Positions 10,938 to 21,100 of a stretch of DNA of 64,000 bases are shown in pieces. Below the pieces are notes generated by a model. That model was not told where the DNA came from. It searched no databases and saw only the letters and a program-made list of their open reading frames with translations. Both the position numbers and the translations under genes were made by a program. Source of the DNA: Haemonchus contortus (lineage: Eukaryota > Nematoda > Chromadorea > Rhabditida > Trichostrongylidae); NCBI GenBank assembly GCA_000469685.2, contig LS997566.1, positions 8,538,491 to 8,602,490 of the forward strand. The letters are read 5' to 3'. The first letter of the stretch is position 1. Every line of letters starts with the position of its first letter.

Positions 10938-12007
10938 ATGGGAACACAGTCTTTGGTTGCATACGTCTCGGGATTCACAGCTTTGGCTGTAGTCTGTTCC
11001 ATTGCTGGTATCGCTTACATCGTGAACGATCTGAACTCTTTTTACGATGGTGCAATCGAAGATCTAACTGCTTTCAAGGTAAGTTCCTACTTTAAAAGCA
11101 TTTTGGGATATTTTTCTTGAAAGTTTTTTTCCAAAACAGAGACTTTCAGGTCGTTGCTGACTCAGCATGGGAAAAGATGCTACCAAATCCCGGTGATTCA
11201 ATCCCGCGCGAGAAACGCGGTGCAAGAGGCGGAAATGGACAGCAGAAGGTCTGCCCCCCGGGACCTCCAGGACCACCTGGTGAGAATGGGGAAGCTGGAG
11301 AGAATGGTGAGCCAGGTGTACCTGGAAAGCCAGGAAACAAAGGTCTGACCGGTGGCGACGATAAGGGTAATCCCGGCTGCATTCTCTGTCCAGCTGGAGA
11401 GCCTGGGCAACCAGGACCAGACGGACCACCGGGAAATCCTGGTCCTAACGGCAATCCTGGATCACCGGGAATTGGAGGAGGCTATAGCCAGCCAGGGCCA
11501 CCAGGACCTCCCGGTGACCGTGGAAATAATGGAAATGACGGGCAACCAGGGTCTCCCGGGCGCCCTGGCGCATCAGGACGTACTGGTAGGGGAAAACCCG
11601 GACCGCCAGGGCAATCCGGATCACCAGGAGCCCCTGGAAATGCTGGGCAAAACGGAACACCAGGCAATGCGGGAGCACCGGGATCTTCTGGACCAGCTGG
11701 ACCTGATGGCAATCCCGGAGCCGCTGGCAATGATGGAACTCCTGGCCAACCAGGTGGAGCAGGTGATGCTGGAGGCGATGCCGCATACTGCCCATGCCCA
11801 CCGAGAGGAGGTTACTCTGGCGTTCAATCAAACAATCCTTCAACATCTGACAATCAGTGAGTTTTGCAGGTCTTTTCCTAGTACTTCATTCAGCGTTTGA
11901 TCGCACAAATTTTCAGGTCTCCCACTTCTGGAGGTTACCGTAGTGCAGTGAGACGCCTCGCCAAATTCAATTTCAAAGTGTCGAGAAGAGTTGTTGTTAA
12001 AGCGTAA
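10938..12007 (+). CDS. Cuticle collagen, three exons (312 aa)
   Basis: Exons are 10938-11078, 11150-11856 and 11917-12007. Exon 1 encodes the cuticle-collagen N-domain with one membrane anchor (residues about 7-29). Exon 2 has a subtilisin-like cleavage site (R67-E-K-R70), an opening cysteine at C82, a Gly-X-Y region broken by a C-x2-C block, and the closing YCPCPPR cysteines. After furin-type release the molecule would trimerise and be crosslinked in the cuticle. Intron 1 (71 bp, phase 0) and intron 2 (60 bp, phase 2, GTGAGT...TTTTCAG) have good consensus. If intron 2 is ignored, the frame stops at 11860, giving 283 aa. Exon 3 adds a basic tail ending SRRVVVKA. The same tail is coded by the third exon of the collagen at 28010-29117, which supports the model. 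The two genes differ in orientation. Confidence 0.9.
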
Positions 12008-12065
12008 ATATCTTGCTTGACTATTGTTGAGGAGTTTCAAAATATGTCGAATCATGCAATCTAAA

Positions 12066-12071
12066 AATAAA
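12066..12071 (+). terminator. Collagen polyadenylation signal
   Basis: AATAAA lies 59 bases after the exon 3 stop, at a normal distance. This supports 12007 rather than 11860 as the end of the coding region. Confidence 0.6.
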
Positions 12072-12079
12072 CTGTGGCA

Positions 12080-12880
12080 ATAAGTAGTGTATTTTACGAA
12101 ACCAAGATGGCCTGGTATTTTCTGCTCATAAAGAGAGAGATTAAAGAGGATGGAAATCAGTGAACGGAATGTTTGATGTATCAGAGTGAGATGATTCCCT
12201 CCCAATTCGGACGCTCTCATGCCGAGTATCCCTTCGACAATAGCACCTCCTTCTCAACGCCTACGTGGGTTTTTGCGGACTGACTCGAGCTTCAAATTTT
12301 GTCAACACTTCGCTGGCCAAGATTTGAGAAAAACAAACAGTGCTCTACTCGCACACGTATGGTCACATATGACGAAATCCCGTCTCAAATCGCGCTCACA
12401 ACTGTGCTGGGCTATGTCAGGATTTTTGAAAGATGGTCTGCGGCTCCCTCATTTCATGCGTTTTTGAAAGATTGTCTGCAGCTCCCACATTTCATGCGAT
12501 GCTAGTCCGGATTTAAACACGGATCGTGCGTGTGCTATAATCAGCCACTTGCCCCTACCTACCTAGGATAGATGTACATACATATGTATTTCAACAGGCA
12601 TCGTCCATCCATTATGCCGCTGAACCCACCTCAAAGCTTCAAAACTATTCCTACAAATACTCGAAAGAAGCCTATTTCTGAGAATCCTTACTAAAACTCA
12701 TTTGTGACTGCATAACATTACCGAGACTGTACCATAAATAGATTGCCAGATAATTTGATTATCACCATCTTGAGCACTAGGCGAAAAAGTTCCTCACAAC
12801 CCAATCCCAATGAGCATATGAGTTTTTTTGCTGCAGTCACGTCTCTAGAAGAAAGGCCTGACACCAATCCGTTATCATTA
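12080..12880. other. Intergenic, one short tandem duplication
   Basis: About 12422-12497 is two copies of a 38-bp unit beginning TTTTTGAAAGAT and ending TTTCATGCG, differing at a few bases. Nothing else is recognised until the 3' flank of ASP copy A near 12.8 kb. Confidence 0.5.
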
Positions 12881-13014
12881 CATGGTCTCGCAATAAACAT
12901 GGCATCCTAACATGCATGAGCACAGCTCTGAGGTCTCACATTCACTAACTGTAGGATTATTGCTTGATTTTTCAAAGCGACAATTTGAGGGTTCGTGAAG
13001 ATTTATTGTCCTTA

Positions 13015-13944
13015 TTACTGTGGCGGAATGCAGAGTGCTTCCTCTCTGTCGCATTTGCATTTGTCGCAATTGCAGTCCTTATCCTCTTTGCACGGTTCAC
13101 CAATCTCATAAATTAGAGATCCGAGGTAGTTTCCTCTGAAAATCGGGGTGACGTGAAAATCTTGTACTTTACAAGTACGCTTACGCTCGAGCATATTCAC
13201 ATCCCACTAGAGTCATGTCTTTACACCATACAACTGCGCAACCGACTTTATTGCTCCACTGCCAGACTACCTAAAACGATGCATATATTCCTTTAATTGG
13301 TATCACTGTATAAGGATTCTATATTACCTGACTGTAGTGACCAACTCCATGATTGAAAACTTCCATCGTGAGTCTGTTTTCCTTTGGCACACCCTTGCGT
13401 TCTAGTTCGCTAAACCAGGCCGACACACTCTGGAACAGAAGTCTCCATTTCTCAATCATAGATCTGAATTTGATTTTCTCACATTTTCTGCTGCCCTCGT
13501 CTTATTAACGTTGCGCCCGGATGTCATGTACAAGTTCTGTCCCCAGCCGTTCCTGTCCTTATAGGAATTGTGCGCAAATTTGCATTTCTTGGCATAATTC
13601 ATCATGTTCTCTTCGATTGCGCAATCGTAACTCTGCAACAAGATACTGGCTATAATGACACATTAAACTCAAGTGTTTTATGTAAGATTCTTGTGAGCCT
13701 TGATGAATTGCTATAAGCTCTGATGATCTTTGATACCATTTTAAGCATCCTAGCGGCCGGCGGGGCGTTGCCGCCAAGCTTGTTTTTGGCTTTTCCTTTA
13801 GCGACGAGTGTCCTAAGCATTTTTTTGTTGTTTTTATGCCAAATAATCTGTCTTCGACCTGAGAAACCAACCTATACTCATTGTGCTTGTCGACAAACGC
13901 CTTTCTTACCTCGTCCGACATTCCATTTTTGTCCGGACACATGG
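13015..13944 (-). pseudogene. ASP (CAP-domain) pseudogene, copy A
   Basis: This matches exons 3-7 of the intact copy B (16076-17200) in order, with the same introns. It starts at the exon 3 acceptor (13944) and ends with the tail codons and TAA at 13015-13017. The two signal-peptide exons are absent: upstream DNA stops matching just before exon 3, close to a mariner inserted at 13993. Exon 5 carries a one-base deletion relative to B after the NKTRAAENVRK segment, leading to a stop. The same deletion is in copy C. The HNEYR, GQNLYM and GHYSQ CAP motifs are still readable. It cannot make a secreted CAP protein. Confidence 0.8.
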
Positions 13945-13992
13945 CTGGAAAGTGGAACTAAGTAACCAACATCTTGAGCATGCAGCGGGATA

Positions 13993-15512
13993 CGAGGGTT
14001 GCCTTTTATGTTTTGAGATTTGGCAACACTAGTGTAGCAATCTAGTAACTGACACCACTATCGTAAAGCTTGACTATTTTGAGGTTAGGATGCGAAATTT
14101 GAGCGCGATTTGTATTGTTTACACTAAGTTATAAGATTTTGTTTGGGCCAAGTTATGGAGTTGAATCGTGAACATTTTCGCGCGATTATTTCCTACAACT
14201 TTCGAAATAAGACCTATACGGCTAGACGTGTTTTTGAGCGCTGAATTCGAATCCGCTTTCCAAATCTGCCAAGCGATTTTCTGAACGGAGTTATGAGGGT
14301 GGTTTAGGTGACATTACATGAGAAAACTTAAATTACATGGAAGCAGTCCACTCCTCAGCGAAGGCTTGGTGTAGTGGTAAGTGTGACGCTTCATGGCCGA
14401 GAGGCTAGGTTTCGGGTTTTGTGGGGGACCAGGTTTTTGCATTATATAAAATTTTCTTCCAGGTCTAGGAAATACTCTCATGGTGATTTTATCACGTTTT
14501 ATGACCTTTTAATGCTTTGCTGATACCTACTCCTACCTACCTACCTGTTACCGAGTGGGAAATTGCGCAAAATTTGGAGGTTCGGGCGAGTCAAACGCAT
14601 ATAATGAGCAATGATATTGCTAGGGTGGGTGTTGATGCTAGATTAGGTGCGATGGTGCGTAGCAGACCCGGACATACCCACACCGGCATTGTTGATAGTC
14701 GACTCGTGGACATCATTCGAAGACCAGAAAGCTATTCAGTGCGTCTCACCTCCACAGAAGCAGGTGAAGGGAATGACACCCTGCTCGAGGCTACCACGAG
14801 GCTAATACAGCCGATAGAAGCTCATTTCTTATTTCCTCCTAGAATTATGGTTAAACGCACCACCTCATATGTAATAGCTCATGATCTCATCATGGATTTA
14901 CGCGTATGAGCCCGATAGGAAACAGCAGTCGACCGTATGGGTATTTCAAGATGAGCCAAATCCAACAAAAGCTGTCCGCGCACCATGCAATTCCGAGCAA
15001 TTGATCTCCTGTTTCTTTGGAAAAACTGGACATGTCGGAACCGTACCACTAGGACAGGCAGAACAGTCAAATCTGAGTGGTATACCACCACTTGTTTGCC
15101 AGTTGACTTCCAAAAAATCAGGAAAACCAACTGCTGGAGATGGATCACTCTTCACCTCGACAATGCGAGCTCCCACTCATCGGCTCAAACAACTGCATTT
15201 TTGAGCACTCAAAACAACGATTCGACAGGTCATCAGCCATGTAGTCCCCAGGTGGCTTCTTCTCACCCCTTACGTAAAAAATAAAATGAGATTTCAACGT
15301 TTTTCAACACCTGAAGAAGCCGTTGATGCGTTCAGAATCCATGTTTTAGAGTTACCTACATCAAAGTGGCAAAAGTGCTTGGAAAATTGGCTCGAGCTCA
15401 TGCAAAAGTGTATAGATCTTGATGTGGATAATTCTGAAAGGCAGTAAAGCGATTTTCAATAAATAGTATTTGTTTCTGTTCTCAAATCTCAAAATATAAA
15501 AGGCAACCTACG
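13993..15512 (+). mobile_element. Degenerate irritans-type mariner element
   Basis: Inverted ends share GGTTGCCTTTTAT and TTTTGAGATTTG (left 13993-14029, right 15478-15512) and are flanked by TA at 13991-13992 and 15513-15514. Transposase pieces run on the plus strand. The N-terminus is at 14156 (MELNREHFRAI). The first catalytic region (WIYAYEP...STVWVFQDEPNPTK) is at about 14890-14970. The LHLDNASSHSSAQTTAFLSTQN block is at about 15150-15220, and the C-terminus (RFSTPEEAVDAF...MQKCIDLD) ends at TAA 15446-15448. Frameshifts, stops and a deletion after the second catalytic region inactivate it. About 200 extra bases between the N-terminal and catalytic parts look like a secondary insertion. 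At 1520 bp it is longer than a typical 1.3-kb mariner. Confidence 0.85.
14361..14425 (+). repeat. tRNA-like fragment inside the mariner
   Basis: GGTGTAGTGGTAAGTGTGACG resembles the A box of the local SINE, followed by a weak B-box-like GGTTTCGGG. It lies in the extra DNA that lengthens the mariner, so it may be a secondary insertion. Confidence 0.35.
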
Positions 15513-15515
15513 TAG

Positions 15516-15702
15516 TTACTTACAACCCGAATCCTTGGAAAATTCGACAATGTAGGGCTTTGGTGATGCTGGCTTCGAATCAGGTCGCTTGGATTTTTCA
15601 ATCTTCGCATCAGGTCGCTTGGGTCTTTCAATCTTTGACTCAGGTCGCTTGGGTCTTTCAATCTTTGACTCAGGTCGCTTGGATCTTTCACTAGCTTCGA
15701 TT
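15516..15702 (-). CDS. Possible repeat-coding exon
   Basis: On the minus strand an exon is bounded by a good acceptor (TTACATTTCTTCAG, exon from 15702) and either a stop at 15516-15518 or a perfect GTAAGTAA donor. It encodes a repeated decapeptide of the form ERPKRPESKI, then SPKPYIVEFSKDSG. The repeat is highly basic and proline-rich. I do not recognise the protein and cannot find its other exons. The donor lies within 10 bases of the mariner end at 15512, so the gene may have been cut by that insertion. Confidence 0.35.
15581..15690. repeat. 30-bp tandem repeat, 3.7 units
   Basis: Units start at 15581, 15611, 15641 and 15671 with CAGGTCGCTTGG. The two middle units are identical. The unit length is a multiple of three and keeps a minus-strand frame open. 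Confidence 0.85.
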
Positions 15703-16075
15703 CTGAAGAAATGTAATCTCGTTAGTAATTGGTTTAACCGGTTATAATTGGTCAACTTCGACGCCATATGAGCACGATACAATAGTCGAACAAGTAGTGA
15801 AAACTGTCCAGTATGGCTGTGCTGTTTCCAAACTTATAAGAGCGCTTACACTGATTTTCAACAAGATGCAGTAGTCATATGAATTTTGCTGTAATTACGT
15901 CTCACGAAAGAACAACTTCTTGGCACGAACACGTTATGACTACATGGTCTCGCAATGAACATGGCGTGCCAAAATGGACGAGCACAGCTTTGAGGCCTCA
16001 CACTCACGAAATGCAGCATATTATGATTCTTTTCGAAGTGACACTTCGCGGGTTTGTGAAGATTTACTATCTTCC

Positions 16076-17200
16076 TTACTGTGGCGGAATGCAGAGTGCC
16101 TCTTCTCTGTCGCATTTGCATTTGTCGCAATTGCAGTCCTTGTCCTCTTTGCACGGTTCACCAATCTCATAAATTAGAGATCCGAGGTAGTTTCCTCTGA
16201 AAATCGGTTGTCCACTGGGGTGATATAAATATCTTGCACTGCCCAAATACGCTTACGCTTGAGCATATTCACATCCCACTAGAGTCATGTCTTTACACCA
16301 TACAACTGCGCAACCGACTTTCTTGCTCCACTGCCAGACTACCTAAAACGATGCATATATTTCTTTAATTGGAACCACTGTTCATAGGATTCTATATCAC
16401 CTGGCTGTAGTGACCGACTCCGCGATTGAAAACCTCCATGGTGAGTCTGTTTTCCTTTGGCACACCCTTGTGTTCTAGTTCGCTGAACCACGCAGACACA
16501 CTCTGGAAAAGAAGCTTCGCTTCTCGAACATAGATATTTGAAAACTCTTTTCTCACATTTTCTGCTGCCCTCGTCTTATTAACGTTGCGCCCGGATGTCA
16601 TGTACAAGTTCTGTCCCCAGCCGTTCCTGTCCTTATAGGAATTATGAGCAAATTTACATTGCTTGGCATAATCCATCATATTCTCCTCAATTGCGCAATC
16701 GTAACTCTGCAACAAGGTACTGGCTATAATGACACATTAAACTCAGGGGTTTTATGTATGATTCTTGTGAGCCTTGTTGAATTGCTATAAGCTCTGATGA
16801 TCTTGGATACCATTTTAAGCATCCTAGCTGCCGGCGGGGCGTTGCCACCGAGCTTGTTTTTGGCTTTTCCTTTAGCGACGAGTGTCCTAAGCATTTTTTG
16901 TTGATTATACGCTAACATTATCTGTCTTCAACCTGAGAAACCAACCTATACTCATTGTGCTTGTCGACAAATGCCTTTCTTACCTCGTCCGACATCCCAT
17001 CTTTGTCCGGACACAAGGCTGGAAAGTGAAATCTTTTGGGACCACTACTTCTGCTGAATAGATTAATTACTTATTGCACTTACATGCCCATCCAGATGTA
17101 GTGAGGAGCGCCTAAAGACGTGATTTAATAACTCGTTAGTGATTAAATTGAGCTGCAGATTTCAACTCACCACTAAGGCGAATATGGCGATTCCATGCAT
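16076..17200 (-). CDS. ASP-like CAP-domain secreted protein, copy B (complete, 239 aa)
   Basis: Seven exons on the minus strand: 17200-17171, 17111-17084, 17018-16946, 16886-16811, 16706-16401, 16342-16257 and 16196-16076. All junctions are GT-AG and all phases agree (720 nt in total). Exons 1-2 encode a signal peptide (MHGIAIFALV-ALLTTSGWA) ahead of LCPDKDG. The SCP/CAP domain shows HNEYR (40-44), FAHNS (88-92), GQNLYM (100-105) and GHYSQVVW (167-174), the last split by intron 5. The usual glutamate of the GEN motif is glutamine (Q101). A short C-terminal region with EPCKEDKDCNCDKCKC is rich in cysteine. Single-domain CAP proteins of this type are the activation-associated or venom-allergen-like proteins secreted by hookworms; the role in this animal is inferred. 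It is the only intact copy of three, and its promoter faces copy C. Confidence 0.85.
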
Positions 17201-17621
17201 TCTCTGCAGTGAATGTAAATGTTTGGTTAGTCCTGACACTTCTTTTTAAAGCAGCTTCACAAGAGTTTGAAGCTGTCCAAATACACCGAGTTCAGATATG
17301 AGATAAAGGATATCTGTGAAGTCAATGCTCTTCATAAATATTTGCTTTGTTCCGCACTTTGTGGGGCAATCATTGAAACGGGCTGTTCTCTATTGAACCA
17401 ATCATTTCGAACCAACTATTTCATTCTGCATTGCGAAAAAACTTGGTATTCACCCCCTAAAAGTGCGGAGGAAAGACAAATATTTATGAAGAGACATTGA
17501 CTCCACAGTTATCCTCTATCTCATATCCGAACTCGGTGTATTTGGACAGCATCGAACTCTTATGAAGCTGCTTTCAAAAGGAGTGTCGGGAATGACCAGG
17601 CTTTCTCACTCACTGCAGAGT
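17201..17621. promoter_or_regulatory. Divergent, mirror-image promoter region between ASP B and C
   Basis: The 421 bases between the two start codons are themselves an inverted repeat. The left half to about 17370 matches the reverse complement of the right half from about 17450, for example CTCGGTGTATTTGGACAGC in both orientations. A unique spacer of about 75-80 bases lies at the centre. Both copies therefore inherited the same upstream DNA. No TATA box is obvious. Confidence 0.6.
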
Positions 17622-18013
17622 ATGCTTGGAATCGCCATACTCGCCTTTGTGGTGAGTTGAACTTTGCAGCTTAACTTAATCGCTAACGAGTTGTTAAATG
17701 AACGTCTTTAGGCGCTTTTCACCACATCGGGATCGACATGTAAGTGCAGTAATTAACTAACCTATTCAGCAGAAACAGTGGTCTCCAAAGATTCCACTTT
17801 CCAGCCTTGTGTCCGGAAAAAGAAGGGATGTCGGACGGGGTGAGAAAGGCGTTCGTTGACAAGCATAATGAGTATAGGCTGGTTCGTCAGGTTGAGAAAA
17901 CAAATAATTTGAGCGTCTAATCACCAAAAAATTGCTGAGGACACTCGTTGTCAAGGAAAAGTCAAAAACAAGTTCGGTGGCAACGCACCGCCGGCAGCTA
18001 GGATGCTTAAAAT

Positions 18014-18192
18014 TGTTGGGGCATCTGTGATCTCTACAAGTAGAGTAGTTGATCTTGTATAGTACTGACCTGCCCGGTTTGACCAGGAGATCTGGCGGGC
18101 CGGAGCAGTATATAAACTGTAACTTTGTTGTACATTCATTCATGGCTTCTAATAAACCTTCCTGCTCTTCCCGACTTCCCAAGGACACAACA
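18014..18192 (+). repeat. 5' LTR
   Basis: 179 bp, TG...CA termini. It contains a TATATAAA promoter (about 18109), the gag ATG (18142) and an AATAAA polyadenylation signal (18151-18156), all within 50 bases. Confidence 0.95.
18109..18116 (+). promoter_or_regulatory. LTR TATA box
   Basis: TATATAAA about 30 bases before the gag ATG. The predicted RNA start is almost at the ATG, so the 5' leader would be very short. Confidence 0.6.
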
Positions 18193-21100
18193 ACTGGCGA
18201 TCAGGACAACGACTTCAAGGACTACGCCGCCATCGCCGGGATGCCAGAAGAACCTGCAATGAAGGACCTGCTGCAGATGATGGCAAATCAACAGAAGCTG
18301 CTCGTCGACCTGCTCCAGAAAATGGCAACGTCCACAACTGCACCGCAAGAGACGCTGTTCGACCGGATCTCGAGGAGAATTGAAAAATTCTCCTACGATG
18401 CGGACCAAGACGACCACTTCGATCTATGGTTCAACCGGCACAAGGACATCTTCGAGGTCGACTGCCAAGGGATGGAAGAAGCGAAGAAGACACGCCTGCT
18501 CGTCGCTGCCCTTGACGCTGCAAGCCACACTCGCTTCGTTCGCCATATCCTGCCCAAGGAACCACGAGACTTGAACTGGACGGACACAGTCGAAACGCTG
18601 AAGACGCTATTCGGCACCAAGAAAAGCGTTTTTCGACGCCGTTTCGAATGTTTCCGGATGAACTTCTCGCCGAACGAGGACATTGACAACTTCGTCAACT
18701 TACTCAAGGCTCGCGCTCTGGAGGCCAACTTCAAGGACATCAGAAAGGATACGCTAGAATGCCTAGCCCTGGTGTTCGCCTTCCAGGCCCCTGAGCTGGC
18801 TGTCTACCGCGTTCGCTTCCTCCGCAAGCTGGACGAAGACGAGAGGACTACTGTCGACGATCTGGCCAAGGAGTACCACGCCTGGAAGTCGGTCAAAGAC
18901 GACTCCAAAATCGTCGAAGCCGCCAACTCACCGGAAATCCGCATCGTCCAGAAGAGGAAGAAACTACGACTTCCCACCGCAACCAAGCCTCGACTTCCGC
19001 CATCACCGTGTCCGATCTGCCAACAGCAACATTGGAAGAAGGATTGCCCGCAAAACCGCAGAGCTACCAGTGCCGCTCAGGAGTCAAGAACTGCACCACG
19101 CCGTCGCGCCAAGCAGTCATCACCGCGCACATGGTACCAACGAGCCATCGGCCGCACAGGAGATGTCCAAAAGTACCTGGAGGTTCACATCAATGGACAT
19201 CCCACTCGACTCCAGTTGGACACCGGCGCCGACGTCACCATCATCTCTCGTCCAACCTGGATGCAACTCGGAAGTCCGCGTCTACAGAAGACATCTGATG
19301 TCTTCAAGGGAGCCAATGGTCTACCACTGCCGATTCACGGAGAATTTGACGCTGATTTTAAGGTAATGGACAACCAAGGAAAGGCTCATCCTGGAGAAGG
19401 TGTCTGCTACGTCTCCGACGACAACGACCTTCTTGGCATCACATGGATCGAGCAGATCTCGGACTTCAACTCAGTCCTGAAAAGATTCAATATCCAGAAG
19501 GTGCAGACGCTCGACTACGACGCAATCCGAGACAAGACGATCGCCAAACTGAAGCGCCACTTCACGGATGTCTTCAAGCCGGAACTTGGACGCTGTACTA
19601 AAATCAAGGCGACGCTGTACCTCAAGCCCGATGCTCACCCGGTTTTCATCAAGAAGAGACCGGTTCCCTACGCCTCTTTACCGCTTCTCAACGCAGAGAT
19701 CGACCGACTTGTGGCACAGAACGTCATCTCCGCCGTCGACCATTCGCAGTGGGCCGCACCAATCGTCGTTGTGAGAAAGGCCAATGGATCCATCCGACTT
19801 TGCGCCGATTTCTCGACCGGACTCAATGACGCACTACTGTTGCACCGGCACCCACTGCCCACCGCAGAGGACGTCTTCACCAAGCTCAACGGCGGAACCG
19901 TCTTCTCCCAGATCGACTTCGCCGACGCCTACTTACAGGTCGAAGTCGGCGACGACTCCAAGGAGCTCCTCACAATCAACACGCATCGAGGACTCTACCG
20001 CTACAATCGCTTGCCGTTTGGAGTCAAATCAGCACCTGGCATCTTCCAGCAGATTATCGACTCCATGATCTCTGGACTCAACGGCGTTGCTGCCTACCTC
20101 GACGACGTCATCGTCACCGGCCGCACCCTTTCCGAGCACAACGCCAACCTGGAAGCCCTCTTTTCAAGGATATCCGCATACGGCTTCCGCGTCCGCGCCG
20201 ACAAGTGCCACTTCGTGATAACCCAGCTGACCTACCTCGGGAACGTCATCACCGCTGCTGGACGCCGACCCGATCCCAAGAAGATCGATGCCATTACTCA
20301 GATGCCAAAACCGAAGGATACCGCCCAGGTCCGGTCATTCCTCGGTCTCATCAACTACTATGGAGCCTTCGCTCCAGTGATGCGTCAGATCCGCGCGCCG
20401 CTCGACGCACTGCTCAAGAAGGACACTCCATTCAACTGGAATCCCGAATGCGACGCCGCTTTCGAACGCGCCAAGGAAGTGCTCGCTTCGGACCTGCTCC
20501 TTACTCACTACAATCCAGATCTACCGATCGTCGTCGCGGCCGACGCGTCAGACTATGGAATAGGAGCAGTCATCTCCCATCGTTACCCAGATGGTTCAGA
20601 GAAAGCCGTCTATCACGCAAGCCGCTCTCTCAGCGCCACGGAGAAGAACTACGGACAAATAGAAAAGGAAGGACTTGCCCTCATCTACGCCGTCCGCAAG
20701 TTTCACCGCTACATCTATGGACGCCACTTCACTCTTCTCACGGACCACAAGCCACTTTTGGCCATTTTTGGATCGAAGAAAGGAGTCCCAGCATACTCGG
20801 CGAACCGTCTACAACGCTGGAGACTCACACTACGCGCCTACGATTTTGACATCGAGTATCGGAGCACCACCAGCTTCGGACAAGCCGACGCACTCTCGCG
20901 CCTCATTTTCGCTCAGTCGCCACCGGAGGAAGACGTCATAATAGCCACAATCGCCAGGGACGTTAACGCCATCTTTCGCGACAGTGTCAACCGTCTACCG
21001 GTCACTGCCGAAGATGTAGCACGTGCAACCGCTGAGGACGACTGCCTACGTCAAGTTCTGGACCACGTCGTTCACAACAACTGGCCGAAGAAACCATCAC

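Noticed and set aside
11146..11846. Long antisense frames across the first collagen (for example 11146-11454 and 11445-11846)
   Set aside because: They are mirror images of the Gly-X-Y coding repeat and lack their own splice or start context.
15581..15690. CRISPR array
   Set aside because: The repeats are contiguous with no unique spacers; this is a coding-phase tandem repeat in an animal genome.
18049..18141. ATG at 18049 as the start of the retrotransposon protein
   Set aside because: It lies upstream of the LTR TATA box and predicted transcription start; 18142 is the first ATG on the RNA.
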